A DNA stretch of 64,000 nucleotides from Enterobacter ludwigii (GTDB taxonomy: Bacteria; Pseudomonadota; Gammaproteobacteria; Enterobacterales; Enterobacteriaceae). The notes under the pieces were generated by a model, which was not told where the DNA came from, made no database searches, and saw nothing but the letters and a program-made list of their open reading frames with translations. The stretch spans positions 4,216,001-4,280,000 of the forward strand of contig CP083824.1 of assembly GCA_023023105.1 (NCBI GenBank), read 5' to 3'. Position 1 is the stretch's first letter. Every line of letters begins with the position of its first letter. Both the position numbers and the translations under genes were made by a program. This document shows, piece by piece, positions 14,692 to 24,547 of this stretch.

Positions 14692-14925
14692 TTCGCGAAA
14701 CTGTGCGTTTTCCCGCAGATTACCCGTCAACCGCAAATCTTTTTCGGATAGCGGTTGATAATCTTCCCTGATAAGACCAGTATTTAGCTGCCAAATGCTA
14801 CGAAATCGTTATAATGTGCGACTTTGGTTCCCCCGACAGCAGGTTTAGGCCTCTGAAAAGGTGACAATTGCGTTTCGAAGGTATATTTTGTTTTTTACCG
14901 GAAAATCGCAGGAGATAGCAGCACA
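14692..14925 (+). promoter_or_regulatory. msrQ-aroQ intergenic region with candidate -10 element
   Basis: 234 bases before aroQ. A TATAAT hexamer at 14810-14815 is a good -10 candidate for aroQ-accBC; no clear -35 is seen. The stretch 14740-14800 is AT-rich. No small gene is evident. Confidence 0.45.
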
Positions 14926-15378
14926 ATGGCTGATAAATTCCATATCTTAGTTTTAAACGGACCGAACCTGAACATGCTCGGTACCCGCGAGCCTGAGAAG
15001 TACGGCACGCTGACATTGGGTGAAATTGTTAACCGTCTGGGAACGGAAGCCGCGTCGCTCAATGTGGATTTGGATCATTTTCAGTCAAACGCGGAGTACG
15101 CACTCATCGACCGTATTCATCAGGCTAAAGACAATGTGGACTATATCCTGATCAATCCGGCCGCGTTTACGCACACCAGTGTTGCTATCCGCGACGCACT
15201 GCTCGCTGTGAGTATCCCGTTTATCGAGATCCACCTGAGTAACGTGCACGCCCGAGAGCCGTTCCGCCACCATTCGTATCTGTCGGATATCGCTGCCGGC
15301 GTTATCTGCGGACTGGGTGCTGACGGCTATTCATACGCTTTACAGACAGCGGTAAAACGCTTGTCACAATCAAACTAA
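14926..15378 (+). CDS. aroQ: Type II 3-dehydroquinate dehydratase
   Basis: 150 residues with the type II motifs [13 protein letters not shown] (residues 11-23), the catalytic-loop tyrosine in [19 protein letters not shown] and [15 protein letters not shown]. It converts 3-dehydroquinate to 3-dehydroshikimate in the shikimate pathway. E. coli K-12 relies on the unrelated type I enzyme AroD at this step and has no aroQ here, so this marks the host as a different genus. It is 21 bases upstream of accB. Confidence 0.95.
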   Translation: MADKFHILVLNGPNLNMLGTREPEKYGTLTLGEIVNRLGTEAASLNVDLDHFQSNAEYALIDRIHQAKDNVDYILINPAAFTHTSVAIRDALLAVSIPFIEIHLSNVHAREPFRHHSYLSDIAAGVICGLGADGYSYALQTAVKRLSQSN

Positions 15379-15399
15379 ACAAGAGTACGGAACCCACTC

Positions 15400-15861
15400 A
15401 TGGATATTCGTAAGATTAAAAAACTGATCGAGCTGGTTGAAGAATCAGGCATCTCCGAACTGGAAATTTCTGAAGGCGAAGAGTCTGTACGCATCAGCCG
15501 TGCAGCACCAGCCGCTAGCTTCCCGGTAATGCAGCAAGCTTATGCTGCGCCAGTGCAGCAGCCTGCGCTTTCCGCAGCCGTTGCGCCAGCAGCTGAAGCC
15601 GCACCTGCAGCTGCAGCAGAAATCAGTGGTCACATCGTACGTTCCCCAATGGTTGGTACTTTCTACCGCACCCCGAGCCCGGACGCGAAGGCGTTCATCG
15701 AAGTGGGTCAGAAAGTCAACGTAGGCGATACCCTGTGCATCGTTGAAGCGATGAAAATGATGAACCAGATCGAAGCAGACAAATCAGGTACTGTGAAAGC
15801 GATTCTGGTCGAAAGTGGTCAGCCGGTTGAATTTGACGAGCCGCTGGTCGTCATCGAGTAA
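15400..15861 (+). CDS. accB: Biotin carboxyl carrier protein of acetyl-CoA carboxylase
   Basis: 153 residues: an N-terminal domain, an Ala/Pro/Gln-rich linker (about 35-75) and a C-terminal biotinyl domain with the biotin lysine at K119 in EAMKMMNQ. It carries carboxybiotin between AccC and the AccAD carboxyltransferase, the first step of fatty acid synthesis. It is followed after 10 bases by accC, the usual operon. The linker is slightly shorter than in E. coli (156 residues). Confidence 0.97.
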
Positions 15862-15871
15862 CGAGGCGAAC

Positions 15872-17221
15872 ATGCTGGATAAAATTGTTATCGCCAACCG
15901 CGGCGAGATCGCACTGCGTATTCTTCGTGCCTGTAAAGAACTGGGCATCAAGACTGTCGCTGTGCACTCAAGCGCGGATCGCGATTTAAAACACGTATTG
16001 CTGGCGGATGAGACGGTCTGTATTGGCCCGGCTCCGTCCGTAAAAAGCTATCTGAACATCCCGGCTATCATCAGCGCCGCTGAAATCACCGGCGCGGTGG
16101 CAATTCATCCGGGTTACGGCTTCCTCTCTGAGAATGCCAACTTTGCTGAGCAGGTTGAACGCTCTGGCTTTATCTTCATCGGCCCGAAAGCTGACACCAT
16201 TCGCCTGATGGGCGACAAAGTGTCTGCCATCACCGCAATGAAAAAAGCCGGTGTTCCAACCGTACCAGGTTCTGACGGCCCTCTGACCGACGATATGGAT
16301 GCTAACCGTGCTCATGCTAAACGCATTGGCTACCCGGTGATCATCAAGGCGTCCGGCGGCGGCGGCGGTCGCGGTATGCGCGTTGTGCGCAGCGACGCTG
16401 AACTGGCTCAGTCCATCTCCATGACCAAAGCTGAAGCGAAAGCCGCTTTCAGCAACGACATGGTGTACATGGAAAAATACCTGGAAAACCCACGCCACAT
16501 CGAAATTCAGGTGCTGGCTGACGGTCAGGGTAACGCAATCTATCTGGCAGAACGTGACTGTTCCATGCAGCGTCGTCACCAGAAAGTGGTCGAAGAAGCA
16601 CCCGCACCGGGTATTACCCCGGAACTGCGTCGCTACATCGGCGAGCGTTGCTCCAAGGCGTGTGTCGATATCGGCTATCGCGGTGCAGGTACCTTCGAGT
16701 TCCTGTTCGAAAACGGCGAGTTCTACTTCATTGAGATGAACACCCGTATTCAGGTTGAACACCCGGTTACCGAAATGATCACCGGCGTTGACCTGATCAA
16801 AGAACAGCTGCGTATCGCTGCAGGCCAGCCGCTGTCCATCAAGCAGGAAGAAGTTGTGGTGAAAGGCCATGCGGTAGAATGCCGTATCAACGCCGAAGAC
16901 CCGAACACCTTCCTGCCAAGCCCGGGTAAAATCACGCGTTTCCACGCGCCGGGTGGCTTTGGTGTCCGCTGGGAGTCGCATATCTACGCTGGTTACACCG
17001 TACCGCCGTACTATGACTCAATGATCGGCAAGCTTATCTGCTACGGCGAAAACCGTGACGTGGCGATTGCCCGCATGAAAAATGCCCTGCAGGAGCTGAT
17101 CATCGACGGTATCAAAACCAACGTTGATCTGCAGATGCGTATCATGAGCGACGAGCACTTCCAGAATGGTGGAACCAACATCCACTATCTGGAGAAGAAA
17201 CTCGGTCTGAACGAGAAGTAA
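15872..17221 (+). CDS. accC: Biotin carboxylase subunit of acetyl-CoA carboxylase
   Basis: 449 residues, the standard length, starting [20 protein letters not shown] at 15872; an upstream in-frame start lies inside accB. The ATP-grasp domain shows the glycine-rich loop [14 protein letters not shown] (about 159-172), with [14 protein letters not shown] near residue 288. It uses ATP and bicarbonate to carboxylate the biotin on AccB. A strong terminator follows. Confidence 0.97.
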   Translation: MLDKIVIANRGEIALRILRACKELGIKTVAVHSSADRDLKHVLLADETVCIGPAPSVKSYLNIPAIISAAEITGAVAIHPGYGFLSENANFAEQVERSGFIFIGPKADTIRLMGDKVSAITAMKKAGVPTVPGSDGPLTDDMDANRAHAKRIGYPVIIKASGGGGGRGMRVVRSDAELAQSISMTKAEAKAAFSNDMVYMEKYLENPRHIEIQVLADGQGNAIYLAERDCSMQRRHQKVVEEAPAPGITPELRRYIGERCSKACVDIGYRGAGTFEFLFENGEFYFIEMNTRIQVEHPVTEMITGVDLIKEQLRIAAGQPLSIKQEEVVVKGHAVECRINAEDPNTFLPSPGKITRFHAPGGFGVRWESHIYAGYTVPPYYDSMIGKLICYGENRDVAIARMKNALQELIIDGIKTNVDLQMRIMSDEHFQNGGTNIHYLEKKLGLNEK

Positions 17222-17238
17222 TACAGCATCTTTGCGAA

Positions 17239-17264
17239 AAGGCCGGATTATCCGGCCTTTTTTA
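17239..17264 (+). terminator. Rho-independent terminator after accC
   Basis: AAGGCCGGA, a 3-base loop and its exact complement, followed by a T run. It lies 17 bases after the accC stop and separates accBC from yhdT-panF. Confidence 0.9.
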
Positions 17265-17329
17265 TTTCTGGGGCCTGGAAAGCCTCATCATGTACAATCC
17301 CCGCTTTCTTCATCCACAAGGGACAAAAA

Positions 17330-17572
17330 ATGGACAAACGTTTTGTTCAGGCCCATAAAGAAGCGCGCTGGGCGCTGTGGCTGACCCTTCTTTATCTCGC
17401 AGCATGGTTAGTAACCGCTTACTTACCAGATTCAACAGCAGGTATTACCGGCCTGCCGCACTGGTTTGAAATGGCGTGCCTGCTGGTACCACTGATTTTC
17501 ATTCTCCTCAGTTGGTTTATGGTGCGCTTTATCTTCCGCGATTTCCCGCTGGAGGATAGTGATGCAAACTGA
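17330..17572 (+). CDS. yhdT: Small membrane protein YhdT (DUF997)
   Basis: 80 residues with two transmembrane segments (about 17-34 and 46-66). It matches the E. coli YhdT family, which always precedes panF; the end overlaps the panF start by 11 bases. Its function is unknown, and the coupling suggests it helps the pantothenate symporter. Confidence 0.93.
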   Translation: MDKRFVQAHKEARWALWLTLLYLAAWLVTAYLPDSTAGITGLPHWFEMACLLVPLIFILLSWFMVRFIFRDFPLEDSDAN

Positions 17573-19013
17573 AATCATCACCGTGCTGGTTGTCTATTTG
17601 ATCGTCGTGTTTGGCCTCTCTTTCTATGCCATGCGCAAACGCAGTACCGGATCGTTTCTGAGCGAATATTTCCTCGGCAGCCGTTCGATGGGCGGGTTTG
17701 TGCTGGCGATGACGCTGACCGCGACTTACGTGAGCGCCAGTTCGTTTATCGGCGGGCCAGGAGCCGCATACAAATATGGCCTGGGCTGGGTATTACTGGC
17801 CATGATTCAGGTGCCCACCATCTGGTTGTCGCTGGGCGTTCTGGGCAAAAAATTTGCCATCCTTGCCCGTCGCTATAACGCCATAACGCTGAACGACATG
17901 CTGCAGGCACGTTATCAAAGCCGCGCGGTGGTCTGGATTGCCAGTATCAGCCTGATTGTCGCCTTCGTTGGCGCCATTGCCGTTCAGTTTATTGGCGGCG
18001 CGCGCCTGCTGGAAACGGCAGCGGGTATCAAGTACGAGACTGGCTTGCTCATCTTCGGGATCACGATTGCGCTGTACACCGCGTTTGGCGGTTTCCGCGC
18101 CAGCGTGCTGAACGACACGATGCAGGGCATGGTGATGTTGATAGGCACTCTGGTGCTGCTGGTTGGCGTCATCTACGCGGCAGGCGGTTTACACAATGCG
18201 GTAGAAACGCTTGAGCAGATTGACCCGAAACTGGTCAGCCCCCACGGTGCTGATGATATTCTGACGCCCGCGTTTATGACCTCCTTCTGGGTGCTGGTCT
18301 GCTTTGGCGTGATCGGTTTGCCGCACACCGCCGTGCGCTGTATCTCCTATAAAGACAGCAAAGCCGTTCATCGGGGGATTGTGATTGGTACCGTCGTTGT
18401 CGCCCTTCTGATGCTGGGTATGCATCTGGCGGGCGCGCTCGGACGGGCCGTATTACCTCACCTGACCGTGCCGGATCAGGTGATCCCAACGCTGATGGTA
18501 CAGGTTCTGCCGCCGTGGGCCGCCGGGCTGTTCCTTGCGGCACCGATGGCAGCGATCATGTCCAACGTTAACGCGCACCTGCTTCAGGCTTCCGCCACCA
18601 TCATCAAAGATCTGTGGCTTAGCGCGCGTCCGGCTAAAATGCATAATGAGCAGAAGCTGAAACGAATCTCAACCTGGACCACGCTGGTGCTCGGCATTCT
18701 GATGATGCTCGCCGCATGGCGTCCGCCTGAGATGATCATCTGGCTGAACCTGCTGGCATTTGGTGGGCTTGAAGCTGTATTCCTGTGGCCGCTGGTGTTA
18801 GGGCTCTACTGGGAACGTGCAAACGCGGCGGGCGCGCTGAGCGGCATGATTGTCGGCGGTGTGCTGTATGCCGTCCTCGCAACGTTTAAGATTCAGTACC
18901 TGGGCTTCCATCCGATTGTGCCTTCGTTACTGCTAAGTTTACTGGCGTTTGTGGTGGGAAACCGTTTTGGTCAGCCCGTCCCACAACCCGCTATGATTTC
19001 TACTGATAAATAA
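17562..19013 (+). CDS. panF: Sodium/pantothenate symporter
   Basis: 483 residues of the sodium:solute symporter family with about 13 membrane segments and the family motif [34 protein letters not shown]. It imports pantothenate, the coenzyme A precursor. I chose the ATG at 17562, which has GGAGG at 17551, over the GTG at 17559. Confidence 0.95.
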   Translation: MQTEIITVLVVYLIVVFGLSFYAMRKRSTGSFLSEYFLGSRSMGGFVLAMTLTATYVSASSFIGGPGAAYKYGLGWVLLAMIQVPTIWLSLGVLGKKFAILARRYNAITLNDMLQARYQSRAVVWIASISLIVAFVGAIAVQFIGGARLLETAAGIKYETGLLIFGITIALYTAFGGFRASVLNDTMQGMVMLIGTLVLLVGVIYAAGGLHNAVETLEQIDPKLVSPHGADDILTPAFMTSFWVLVCFGVIGLPHTAVRCISYKDSKAVHRGIVIGTVVVALLMLGMHLAGALGRAVLPHLTVPDQVIPTLMVQVLPPWAAGLFLAAPMAAIMSNVNAHLLQASATIIKDLWLSARPAKMHNEQKLKRISTWTTLVLGILMMLAAWRPPEMIIWLNLLAFGGLEAVFLWPLVLGLYWERANAAGALSGMIVGGVLYAVLATFKIQYLGFHPIVPSLLLSLLAFVVGNRFGQPVPQPAMISTDK

Positions 19014-19024
19014 AGAGTTTTGCC

Positions 19025-19906
19025 ATGCCGTGGATCCAACTAAAACTGAATACAACTGGCGCAAACGCCGAAGAGCTGAGCGATGCGTTGATGGAGGCCG
19101 GCTCGGTTTCCATCACCTTCCAGGACACGCATGACACGCCTGTCTTCGAGCCACTGCCGGGCGAAACCCGCCTGTGGGGTGATACCGACGTTATTGGCCT
19201 GTTTGATGCCGAAACCGACATGAAAGAAGTCGTCGCAATTCTGGAAAACCATCCTCTGCTCGGCGTGGGTTTTGTGCACAAAATCGAACAGCTGGAAGAC
19301 AAAGACTGGGAACGCGAGTGGATGGATAACTTCCACCCTATGCAGTTCGGCAAACGTCTGTGGATCTGCCCAAGCTGGCGCGACGTTCCGGATGAGAACG
19401 CGGTTAACGTGATGCTTGATCCGGGCCTGGCATTTGGTACCGGCACTCACCCAACCACCTCCCTGTGCCTGCAGTGGCTGGATGGTCTGGATCTGGACGG
19501 CAAGACGGTGATCGACTTCGGTTGCGGATCCGGGATCCTGGCCATTGCGGCACTGAAACTGGGTGCAGCAAAAGCCATCGGGATCGATATCGATCCGCAG
19601 GCCATTCAGGCCAGCCGTGATAACGCCGAGCGTAACGGTGTCTCCGATCGTCTGGAACTGTATCTGCCGGATGCGCAGCCAGAAGCCATGAAAGCCGATG
19701 TGGTGGTCGCAAACATTCTGGCAGGCCCATTACGCGAACTGGCTCCGTTAATCAGCGTGCTGCCCGTTGAGGGCGGTCTGCTTGGACTTTCGGGTATCCT
19801 GGCAAGCCAGGCGGACAGCGTTTGCGAAGCCTATGCCGATCTCTTTGCGCTCGACCCGGTGGTGGAGAAAGAAGAGTGGTGTCGTATTACCGGCCGTAAA
19901 AAATAA
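19025..19906 (+). CDS. prmA: Ribosomal protein L11 methyltransferase
   Basis: 293 residues with an N-terminal substrate-binding domain and a C-terminal Rossmann SAM-binding domain ([20 protein letters not shown], about 161-180; NPT-like motif [10 protein letters not shown]). PrmA trimethylates several amino groups of L11. It is 11 bases after panF. An inverted repeat (GGCGTGG and complement, 19913-19934) follows but has a poor T tail. Confidence 0.96.
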   Translation: MPWIQLKLNTTGANAEELSDALMEAGSVSITFQDTHDTPVFEPLPGETRLWGDTDVIGLFDAETDMKEVVAILENHPLLGVGFVHKIEQLEDKDWEREWMDNFHPMQFGKRLWICPSWRDVPDENAVNVMLDPGLAFGTGTHPTTSLCLQWLDGLDLDGKTVIDFGCGSGILAIAALKLGAAKAIGIDIDPQAIQASRDNAERNGVSDRLELYLPDAQPEAMKADVVVANILAGPLRELAPLISVLPVEGGLLGLSGILASQADSVCEAYADLFALDPVVEKEEWCRITGRKK

Positions 19907-20288
19907 GCCCCGGGCGTGGTCATCAGGCCACGCCTTATCTCGTTTTGCTGCATAAAACCGCCTCCCTCGTCTCTGAATATCTTGTTCTAAAATGAGAGCC
20001 AGATCTCAAAGATGGCGGTAAAACTGTTGCTAAAAACAGCAGATTATCCCGCTTCAGCGAGACATTTATTCAGAAATGATGAGAAGTTACGGGAAATTGT
20101 AAGCGTACATAAAACAAGCATTATCGCATAACACAATGATTTACATGGTGAATAATTTTTAACAGAGCGATTGAGCGGCGATTCCTTGATCTACAACAGA
20201 GGATTGTTCAAAGTTTGGCCTTTCATCTCGTGCGAAAAATGCGTAATATACGCCGCCTTGCAGTCACAGTATGGTCATTTCTTAACTC
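19907..20288 (+). promoter_or_regulatory. dusB-fis operon promoter region
   Basis: 382 bases upstream of dusB. The sequence at 20241-20260 (GCGTAATATACGCCGCCTTG) is the fis promoter: a -10 TAATAT at 20244-20249 followed by a GC-rich discriminator, as in E. coli, where it is stringently controlled and starts with CTP. The AT-rich block upstream (20010-20170) is where Fis and IHF sites lie in E. coli; I did not place individual sites. No gene is seen. Confidence 0.8.
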
Positions 20289-21254
20289 ATGCGCATCGGA
20301 CACCACCAGCTTAGAAATCGCCTGATCGCAGCCCCTATGGCAGGTATTACAGACCGGCCGTTCAGGACGCTGTGCTATGAGATGGGAGCCGGTTTAACCG
20401 TATCCGAGATGATGTCGTCTAACCCGCAGGTATGGGAAAGCGATAAATCCCGCCTTCGGATGGTGCACATTGATGAACCAGGTATCCGCACCGTGCAAAT
20501 TGCCGGAAGCGTGCCTGAAGAGATGGCAGATGCCGCGCGTATTAACGTGGAAAGTGGTGCCCAGATTATTGATATCAATATGGGTTGCCCGGCCAAAAAA
20601 GTGAATCGCAAGCTTGCAGGTTCAGCCCTTCTGCAATACCCCGACCAGGTGAAATCTATCCTGACGGCGGTTGTCAGCGCAGTGGACGTTCCTGTTACGT
20701 TGAAGATTCGCACGGGTTGGTCGCCGGAACACCGTAACTGTGTAGAGATTGCCCAACTGGCCGAAGACTGTGGCATTCAGGCCCTGACCATTCATGGACG
20801 CACTCGCGCCTGTTTGTTCAATGGTGAAGCTGAATACGACAGCATTCGGGCAGTTAAGCAGAAAGTTTCCATTCCGATTATCGCGAATGGCGACATAACT
20901 GACCCGCTTAAAGCCAGGGCTGTACTCGACTATACGGGAGCTGATGCTCTGATGATAGGACGTGCAGCTCAGGGAAGACCCTGGATCTTCCGGGAAATCC
21001 AGCATTATCTGGACACTGGGGAGCTGCTTGCCCCGCTGCCTCTGGCAGAGGTTAAGCGCTTGCTTTGTTCGCATGTTCGGGAACTGCATGACCACTACGG
21101 TCAGGCAAAAGGGTACCGAATTGCGCGTAAACACGTCTCCTGGTATCTCCAGGAGCACGCTCCAGATGACCAGTTTCGGCGCACATTCAACGCCATAGAG
21201 GATGCCAGCGAACAGCTGGAGGCGTTGGAGGCATACTTCGAAAATCTTGCGTAA
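20289..21254 (+). CDS. dusB: tRNA-dihydrouridine synthase B
   Basis: 321 residues of the FMN-dependent Dus family: [14 protein letters not shown] (residues 15-28), [19 protein letters not shown] with the catalytic Cys near residue 100, and [15 protein letters not shown]. It reduces U17 in tRNAs. It is the first gene of the fis operon, 23 bases ahead of fis. Confidence 0.97.
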   Translation: MRIGHHQLRNRLIAAPMAGITDRPFRTLCYEMGAGLTVSEMMSSNPQVWESDKSRLRMVHIDEPGIRTVQIAGSVPEEMADAARINVESGAQIIDINMGCPAKKVNRKLAGSALLQYPDQVKSILTAVVSAVDVPVTLKIRTGWSPEHRNCVEIAQLAEDCGIQALTIHGRTRACLFNGEAEYDSIRAVKQKVSIPIIANGDITDPLKARAVLDYTGADALMIGRAAQGRPWIFREIQHYLDTGELLAPLPLAEVKRLLCSHVRELHDHYGQAKGYRIARKHVSWYLQEHAPDDQFRRTFNAIEDASEQLEALEAYFENLA

Positions 21255-21277
21255 TGAAATAAAGAGCTGACAGAACT

Positions 21278-21574
21278 ATGTTCGAACAACGCGTAAATTC
21301 TGACGTACTGACCGTTTCTACCGTTAACTCTCAGGACCAGGTAACTCAAAAGCCCCTGCGTGACTCGGTTAAACAGGCACTGAAGAACTATTTTGCTCAA
21401 CTGAACGGTCAGGATGTTAATGACCTGTATGAGCTGGTACTGGCTGAAGTTGAACAGCCACTGTTGGACATGGTGATGCAATACACCCGCGGTAACCAAA
21501 CCCGCGCTGCGCTGATGATGGGTATCAACCGTGGTACTCTGCGTAAGAAACTGAAAAAATACGGCATGAACTGA
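21278..21574 (+). CDS. fis: Nucleoid protein Fis, 3' end rebuilt by the inserted element
   Basis: 98 residues, identical in length and near-identical in sequence to E. coli Fis, with the C-terminal helix-turn-helix ([25 protein letters not shown]). Fis bends DNA and controls rRNA promoters, recombination and growth-phase genes. The last four codons lie in the left attachment repeat, so the protein stays intact, but the stop is TGA. The duplicate copy at attR has TAA, the E. coli stop, so the element appears to have supplied the new stop and the downstream terminator. Confidence 0.97.
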
Positions 21575-21637
21575 TACTAATCAGTTAAATGCTTGTTTAA
21601 AAAGGCGCTCTTCGGCATGGGGAAGCGCCTTTTTTAT
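21560..21637. repeat. attL: left attachment repeat at fis 3' end
   Basis: It begins with TACGGCATGAACT (21560-21572), which recurs exactly at 38238-38250. Similarity then continues through TGTTTAAAAAGGCGCT, GGCATGGGGA and GCGCCTTTTTTATT to 21637, giving an imperfect direct repeat of about 78 bases. The repeat holds the fis stop codon and a hairpin terminator (AAAGGCGCT paired with AGCGCCTTT, 21601-21632), so insertion preserves fis expression. The exact crossover within the identical blocks cannot be decided by eye. Confidence 0.85.
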
Positions 21638-21640
21638 TTG

Positions 21641-21662
21641 TGTTTATACATATGTTTATACA
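21641..21662. repeat. Arm-type integrase sites, left pair
   Basis: Two copies of TGTTTATACA (21641-21650 and 21653-21662) in direct orientation with a 2-base spacer. The same pair, spacing and orientation recur at 38086-38107 at the other end. Paired decamers inside both element ends are typical of arm sites bound by the N-terminal domain of tyrosine integrases. Confidence 0.7.
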
Positions 21663-21725
21663 CGTTGGCTCGCACAAATAAAAAAGCACCAGAACATAGT
21701 CCAGTGCTTTGATTGGTTGGGTTCA

Positions 21726-21914
21726 TCACCTTGGCCTTTCCGGCTTTCTCCATTGATACGGTTCGGCATCCATCCTTTGCCGGAGGCGTTCTTTCGCAGC
21801 CAAGCAAGTGGCAACGCGATTACGCACCATAAGACGATCTCGCCCGTTGAGTTCATGACCCTGCAACTCAGCCGCTACCATTATTGCTTTCTCTAATACT
21901 GTCCGATCCAGCAT
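21726..21914 (-). CDS. Small hypothetical element protein
   Basis: 62 residues, charged, with no membrane segment (starts MLDRTVLEKAIMVAAELQGHELN). The ATG at 21914 has GAGGG seven bases upstream and lies 8 bases after the stop of the 116-residue gene, so it reads as the last gene of the capsid-packaging transcript before attL. I recognise no family. An overlapping frame at 21656-21856 has no comparable ribosome site. Confidence 0.6.
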   Translation of the reverse strand: MLDRTVLEKAIMVAAELQGHELNGRDRLMVRNRVATCLAAKERLRQRMDAEPYQWRKPERPR

Positions 21915-21922
21915 ACAAACCC

Positions 21923-22273
21923 TCAGTTAATTGACTGGCTGTAACCTGCGAAGAGCTGCGCATTTACCGTCAGCACTTCTTTCATATGCTCATACCATCC
22001 GGCAAAAATAGCCTCATCGGTTCCCGGGTAGCCTGCCAGAAAGCACATCAGAATATCGTCGGTGAGTTTGTCCTGCTGATCCCAGTCAACAATGAACTGT
22101 CTAAACAGAGCGTAAGCCTTAGCTGGGTCTCTGTTCTGCCACGTTTCCACAACGATCTCGAAAGGAGGAACGGTGTAAGTTACCTCCACTGGTAATGGCT
22201 CGTATTTCGTCGGTATCAATACCTCTCGGGTAAATACCTCACCTTCCGGCCAGAGTTGCACCTGATTTGTCAA
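21923..22273 (-). CDS. Hypothetical protein downstream of gpI-like gene
   Basis: 116 residues, acidic and soluble (motif PFEIVVETWQNRDPAKAYALFRQFIVDWD). It starts with TTG at 22273, preceded by GGAGG and overlapping the TGA of the gpI-like gene by 3 bases, so it is translationally coupled to it. I do not recognise the family; position and size would fit a tail-assembly chaperone or other small tail-interacting protein, but this is inference from the neighbour only. Confidence 0.6.
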   Translation of the reverse strand: MTNQVQLWPEGEVFTREVLIPTKYEPLPVEVTYTVPPFEIVVETWQNRDPAKAYALFRQFIVDWDQQDKLTDDILMCFLAGYPGTDEAIFAGWYEHMKEVLTVNAQLFAGYSQSIN

Positions 22274-22872
22274 AGCTGATCCTCCACATAGATACCCGCC
22301 GATATGATTGCACCGCCGATACGGCGCTTACCGTAAAGCAATGGTACCGGATAGCCCTGCGCGGCAGTATTAGTAACGCCACCAAACGCATACGAGGCTT
22401 TATTATCGGCACTTTGTTTGCTGGCTAAACCCGTAGGTTGAGGTGATAGCATCTGAACAACACCGCCCAAGGCCATCGCTGCGCCAAATTTATAGAAAAA
22501 TGGTGAAGCTGCTGCCCAGGGTGTAAAACTCAGCACAGCCCCCACTGCAATTAGCGCAGCGCCGAGAATTGTTTGCAGTACGCCAGCTTTTTTGCTCCCG
22601 ATTATGACGGGAACAATTCGAATAGTCCTGTTGCCGTTCGGAAAATCGAGATCATCCTGAGTAACGTTCTTTTTGTCCACGAATACAGCGAACGTTAGCC
22701 CTCGGGCTTTGCTGGTATTCATGAATTTCTGAAAGCCGGGAATGGTGGCGGATAACGCAGTAAACGCCTCACGTGTCGGGCCAATAAGCCGCTGGTGAGT
22801 ACGGCCAAAAAGTTTAGCCAGCGAGCCGCTCAGAAGGATCGTGCTCATGGTTTCATGGTTTGCTGTATTCAT
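22270..22872 (-). CDS. Lambda gpI-like tail assembly protein
   Basis: 200 residues. By eye it follows the plan of lambda gpI: an N-terminal ubiquitin-like part (about 10-100, ending VIIGSKKAGVLQTILGAALIAVG), a hydrophobic Gly/Ala region (about 100-140) and a C-terminal GGVVQMLSPQP...AQGYPVPLLYGKRRIGG block like VAQGNVLPVLYGEMRVGS of gpI. gpI helps assemble the siphophage tail tip together with J and K. Here it is the only tail-type gene, directly behind terL (gap 13 bases, GGAG before the ATG). That suggests it modifies or captures helper-phage tails rather than building a tail itself. Confidence 0.75.
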   Translation of the reverse strand: MNTANHETMSTILLSGSLAKLFGRTHQRLIGPTREAFTALSATIPGFQKFMNTSKARGLTFAVFVDKKNVTQDDLDFPNGNRTIRIVPVIIGSKKAGVLQTILGAALIAVGAVLSFTPWAAASPFFYKFGAAMALGGVVQMLSPQPTGLASKQSADNKASYAFGGVTNTAAQGYPVPLLYGKRRIGGAIISAGIYVEDQL

Positions 22873-22885
22873 AGTTTTACTCCAG

Positions 22886-24547
22886 TCAGATACCGTTAAA
22901 TGTCGCCAGCCGTTGTTTGTGGCTGTCGCTCATATCGAAAGCAAAATCCTCATGCTCAGCCTGGAAGGTGCCGAACGCCATCAGCGCAGATACCGCAGGG
23001 TCTATCTTGTTAGAGGATTTCTTTTTGTTGGGCTTAATGTTGGCGTTAGCGTCGGACTCCATCACCACGTTTCCAATTGCCCAGGCCAGAACCGGATCGC
23101 CACGATGACGCACCACCTTACGGTTAACGAATACCTCAAATGATTTCGCCACCGGACTGAATTTGAGATAGGTTTGCGGGAACGGCTCCACATCAAGCCC
23201 CGCCCCCTGTAGCTGGGTGCGCAGGTGCGTGGCGTTCCACGTATCGAAACCCACCAGCCTGATATTGAAGATTTCAGCGTCGCGCAGAATATCGTCACGG
23301 ATGCGGTCATAGTCGATGCAGTCGCCGGGCGTGGTGCGTATCCATCCCGCTTTTACCCACTGGCGGTAGATGGCGCGGTTTTTGTTGGCGACGTTAAGTA
23401 GCTGGGCTTCCGGCAGATAATGACGGGTCAGCAGGCGGATCTCCCTGTCGAACGGGAAAGCGTAACTCACGCTGGTGATGTCGCTGGTAGAGGACAGGTC
23501 AAACCCGGCGTAGCACTCCATTCCGGCCAGATCGTCTTCGTTATAGTCGAGCGCACAGGCATCCCATGCACCGGCGCCCATCCACGGCGTGGAGCCCTGA
23601 CACCAGATATTGAAACGTTTGGTCAGCATTTCCACCCATTGCGACGGTATGCCCCGCGCTTTCTGGATTGTGGATTCCAGTTTCGCCGCGTCAACGGACA
23701 CATGCAGGTTAGGGTTGGCCTTGATCCACATCTCAGGCTGCTCAACCTCGCTTTCGTCGTCCAGCTCGTAGATCAGGACAAACAGCGAATCGTTGCTCTC
23801 TTCCCCGGCAAGAATCTGGCAGCAGTAGTCGTAATGCTGTTTACAGGCGGAGACAACGTTACTCCCGGCGGTCGTGATGGCGAACAAAATCGCCTCAGGA
23901 CGTGCGCCCATACCCAGCTCAAGCGCGGAATAAACGCCGTTATCCGGGTGAAGGTGGTATTCATCGACAATTGCCAGGCTGGGGTTAGTCCCCTCAATGG
24001 TGGCCGCTTTCGCCGCCAGCGGCTTTAACAGGCTGTTGCTCTTCGGGAAAATGACCTTATGCGCCTGGATATTGACGCGCTTTTTCAGCGGTTTTGACAG
24101 CAGGCACATCTGGCGGGCATCGTCGAACACGATTCGGGCCTGATCCCGGCTTACCGCCGCCGTGTAGATATCCTGCTGGCCCTTCTCCATTACCAGAAAC
24201 CAGTTAGCCAGCATGGCGGCCACGGTGGATTTTGCATTCTTGCGTGGCACTTCAATAAAGGCACTGCTGTACTTCCGGCGGCCTGACTCCCTGACCTTAA
24301 AGCCCAGCAGGTTAGCAAAGGCGAACTGCTGCCAGGGCTCAAGCTCGATAGGCTGGCCCCGCAGCGGGCCTTTGACGTGTGGACAGAGCCGGGAGAAGGC
24401 AATAAACCGCTCCACGGTCGCCGTATCGAACTCATAACGGGGGTCATTCAGGTCTGAAAAGTACCTCTCGACGGCCTGTTTTACGCGCTTACATGCCGGA
24501 ATTTCACCCGATTTAATGGCGTTTGCGTAATCATTCCAGACGGTCAA
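22886..24547 (-). CDS. terL: Terminase large subunit (HK97-type)
   Basis: 553 residues. The ATPase domain shows a Walker A-type PRKNAKS at 101-107 and a Walker B LAIVDEYH with DE at 195-196; the nuclease domain begins GFDLSSTSD at 348-356. The length is typical for complete terminases of the HK97/P27 class. It packages DNA into the procapsid through the portal and cuts at cos with TerS and HNH. The start overlaps terS by 17 bases. Both domains look intact. Confidence 0.93.
   Translation of the reverse strand: MTVWNDYANAIKSGEIPACKRVKQAVERYFSDLNDPRYEFDTATVERFIAFSRLCPHVKGPLRGQPIELEPWQQFAFANLLGFKVRESGRRKYSSAFIEVPRKNAKSTVAAMLANWFLVMEKGQQDIYTAAVSRDQARIVFDDARQMCLLSKPLKKRVNIQAHKVIFPKSNSLLKPLAAKAATIEGTNPSLAIVDEYHLHPDNGVYSALELGMGARPEAILFAITTAGSNVVSACKQHYDYCCQILAGEESNDSLFVLIYELDDESEVEQPEMWIKANPNLHVSVDAAKLESTIQKARGIPSQWVEMLTKRFNIWCQGSTPWMGAGAWDACALDYNEDDLAGMECYAGFDLSSTSDITSVSYAFPFDREIRLLTRHYLPEAQLLNVANKNRAIYRQWVKAGWIRTTPGDCIDYDRIRDDILRDAEIFNIRLVGFDTWNATHLRTQLQGAGLDVEPFPQTYLKFSPVAKSFEVFVNRKVVRHRGDPVLAWAIGNVVMESDANANIKPNKKKSSNKIDPAVSALMAFGTFQAEHEDFAFDMSDSHKQRLATFNGI

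Noticed and set aside
21656..21856. 66-residue frame at the left end of the element
   Set aside because: It overlaps the better supported 62-residue gene in another frame and has no ribosome site.
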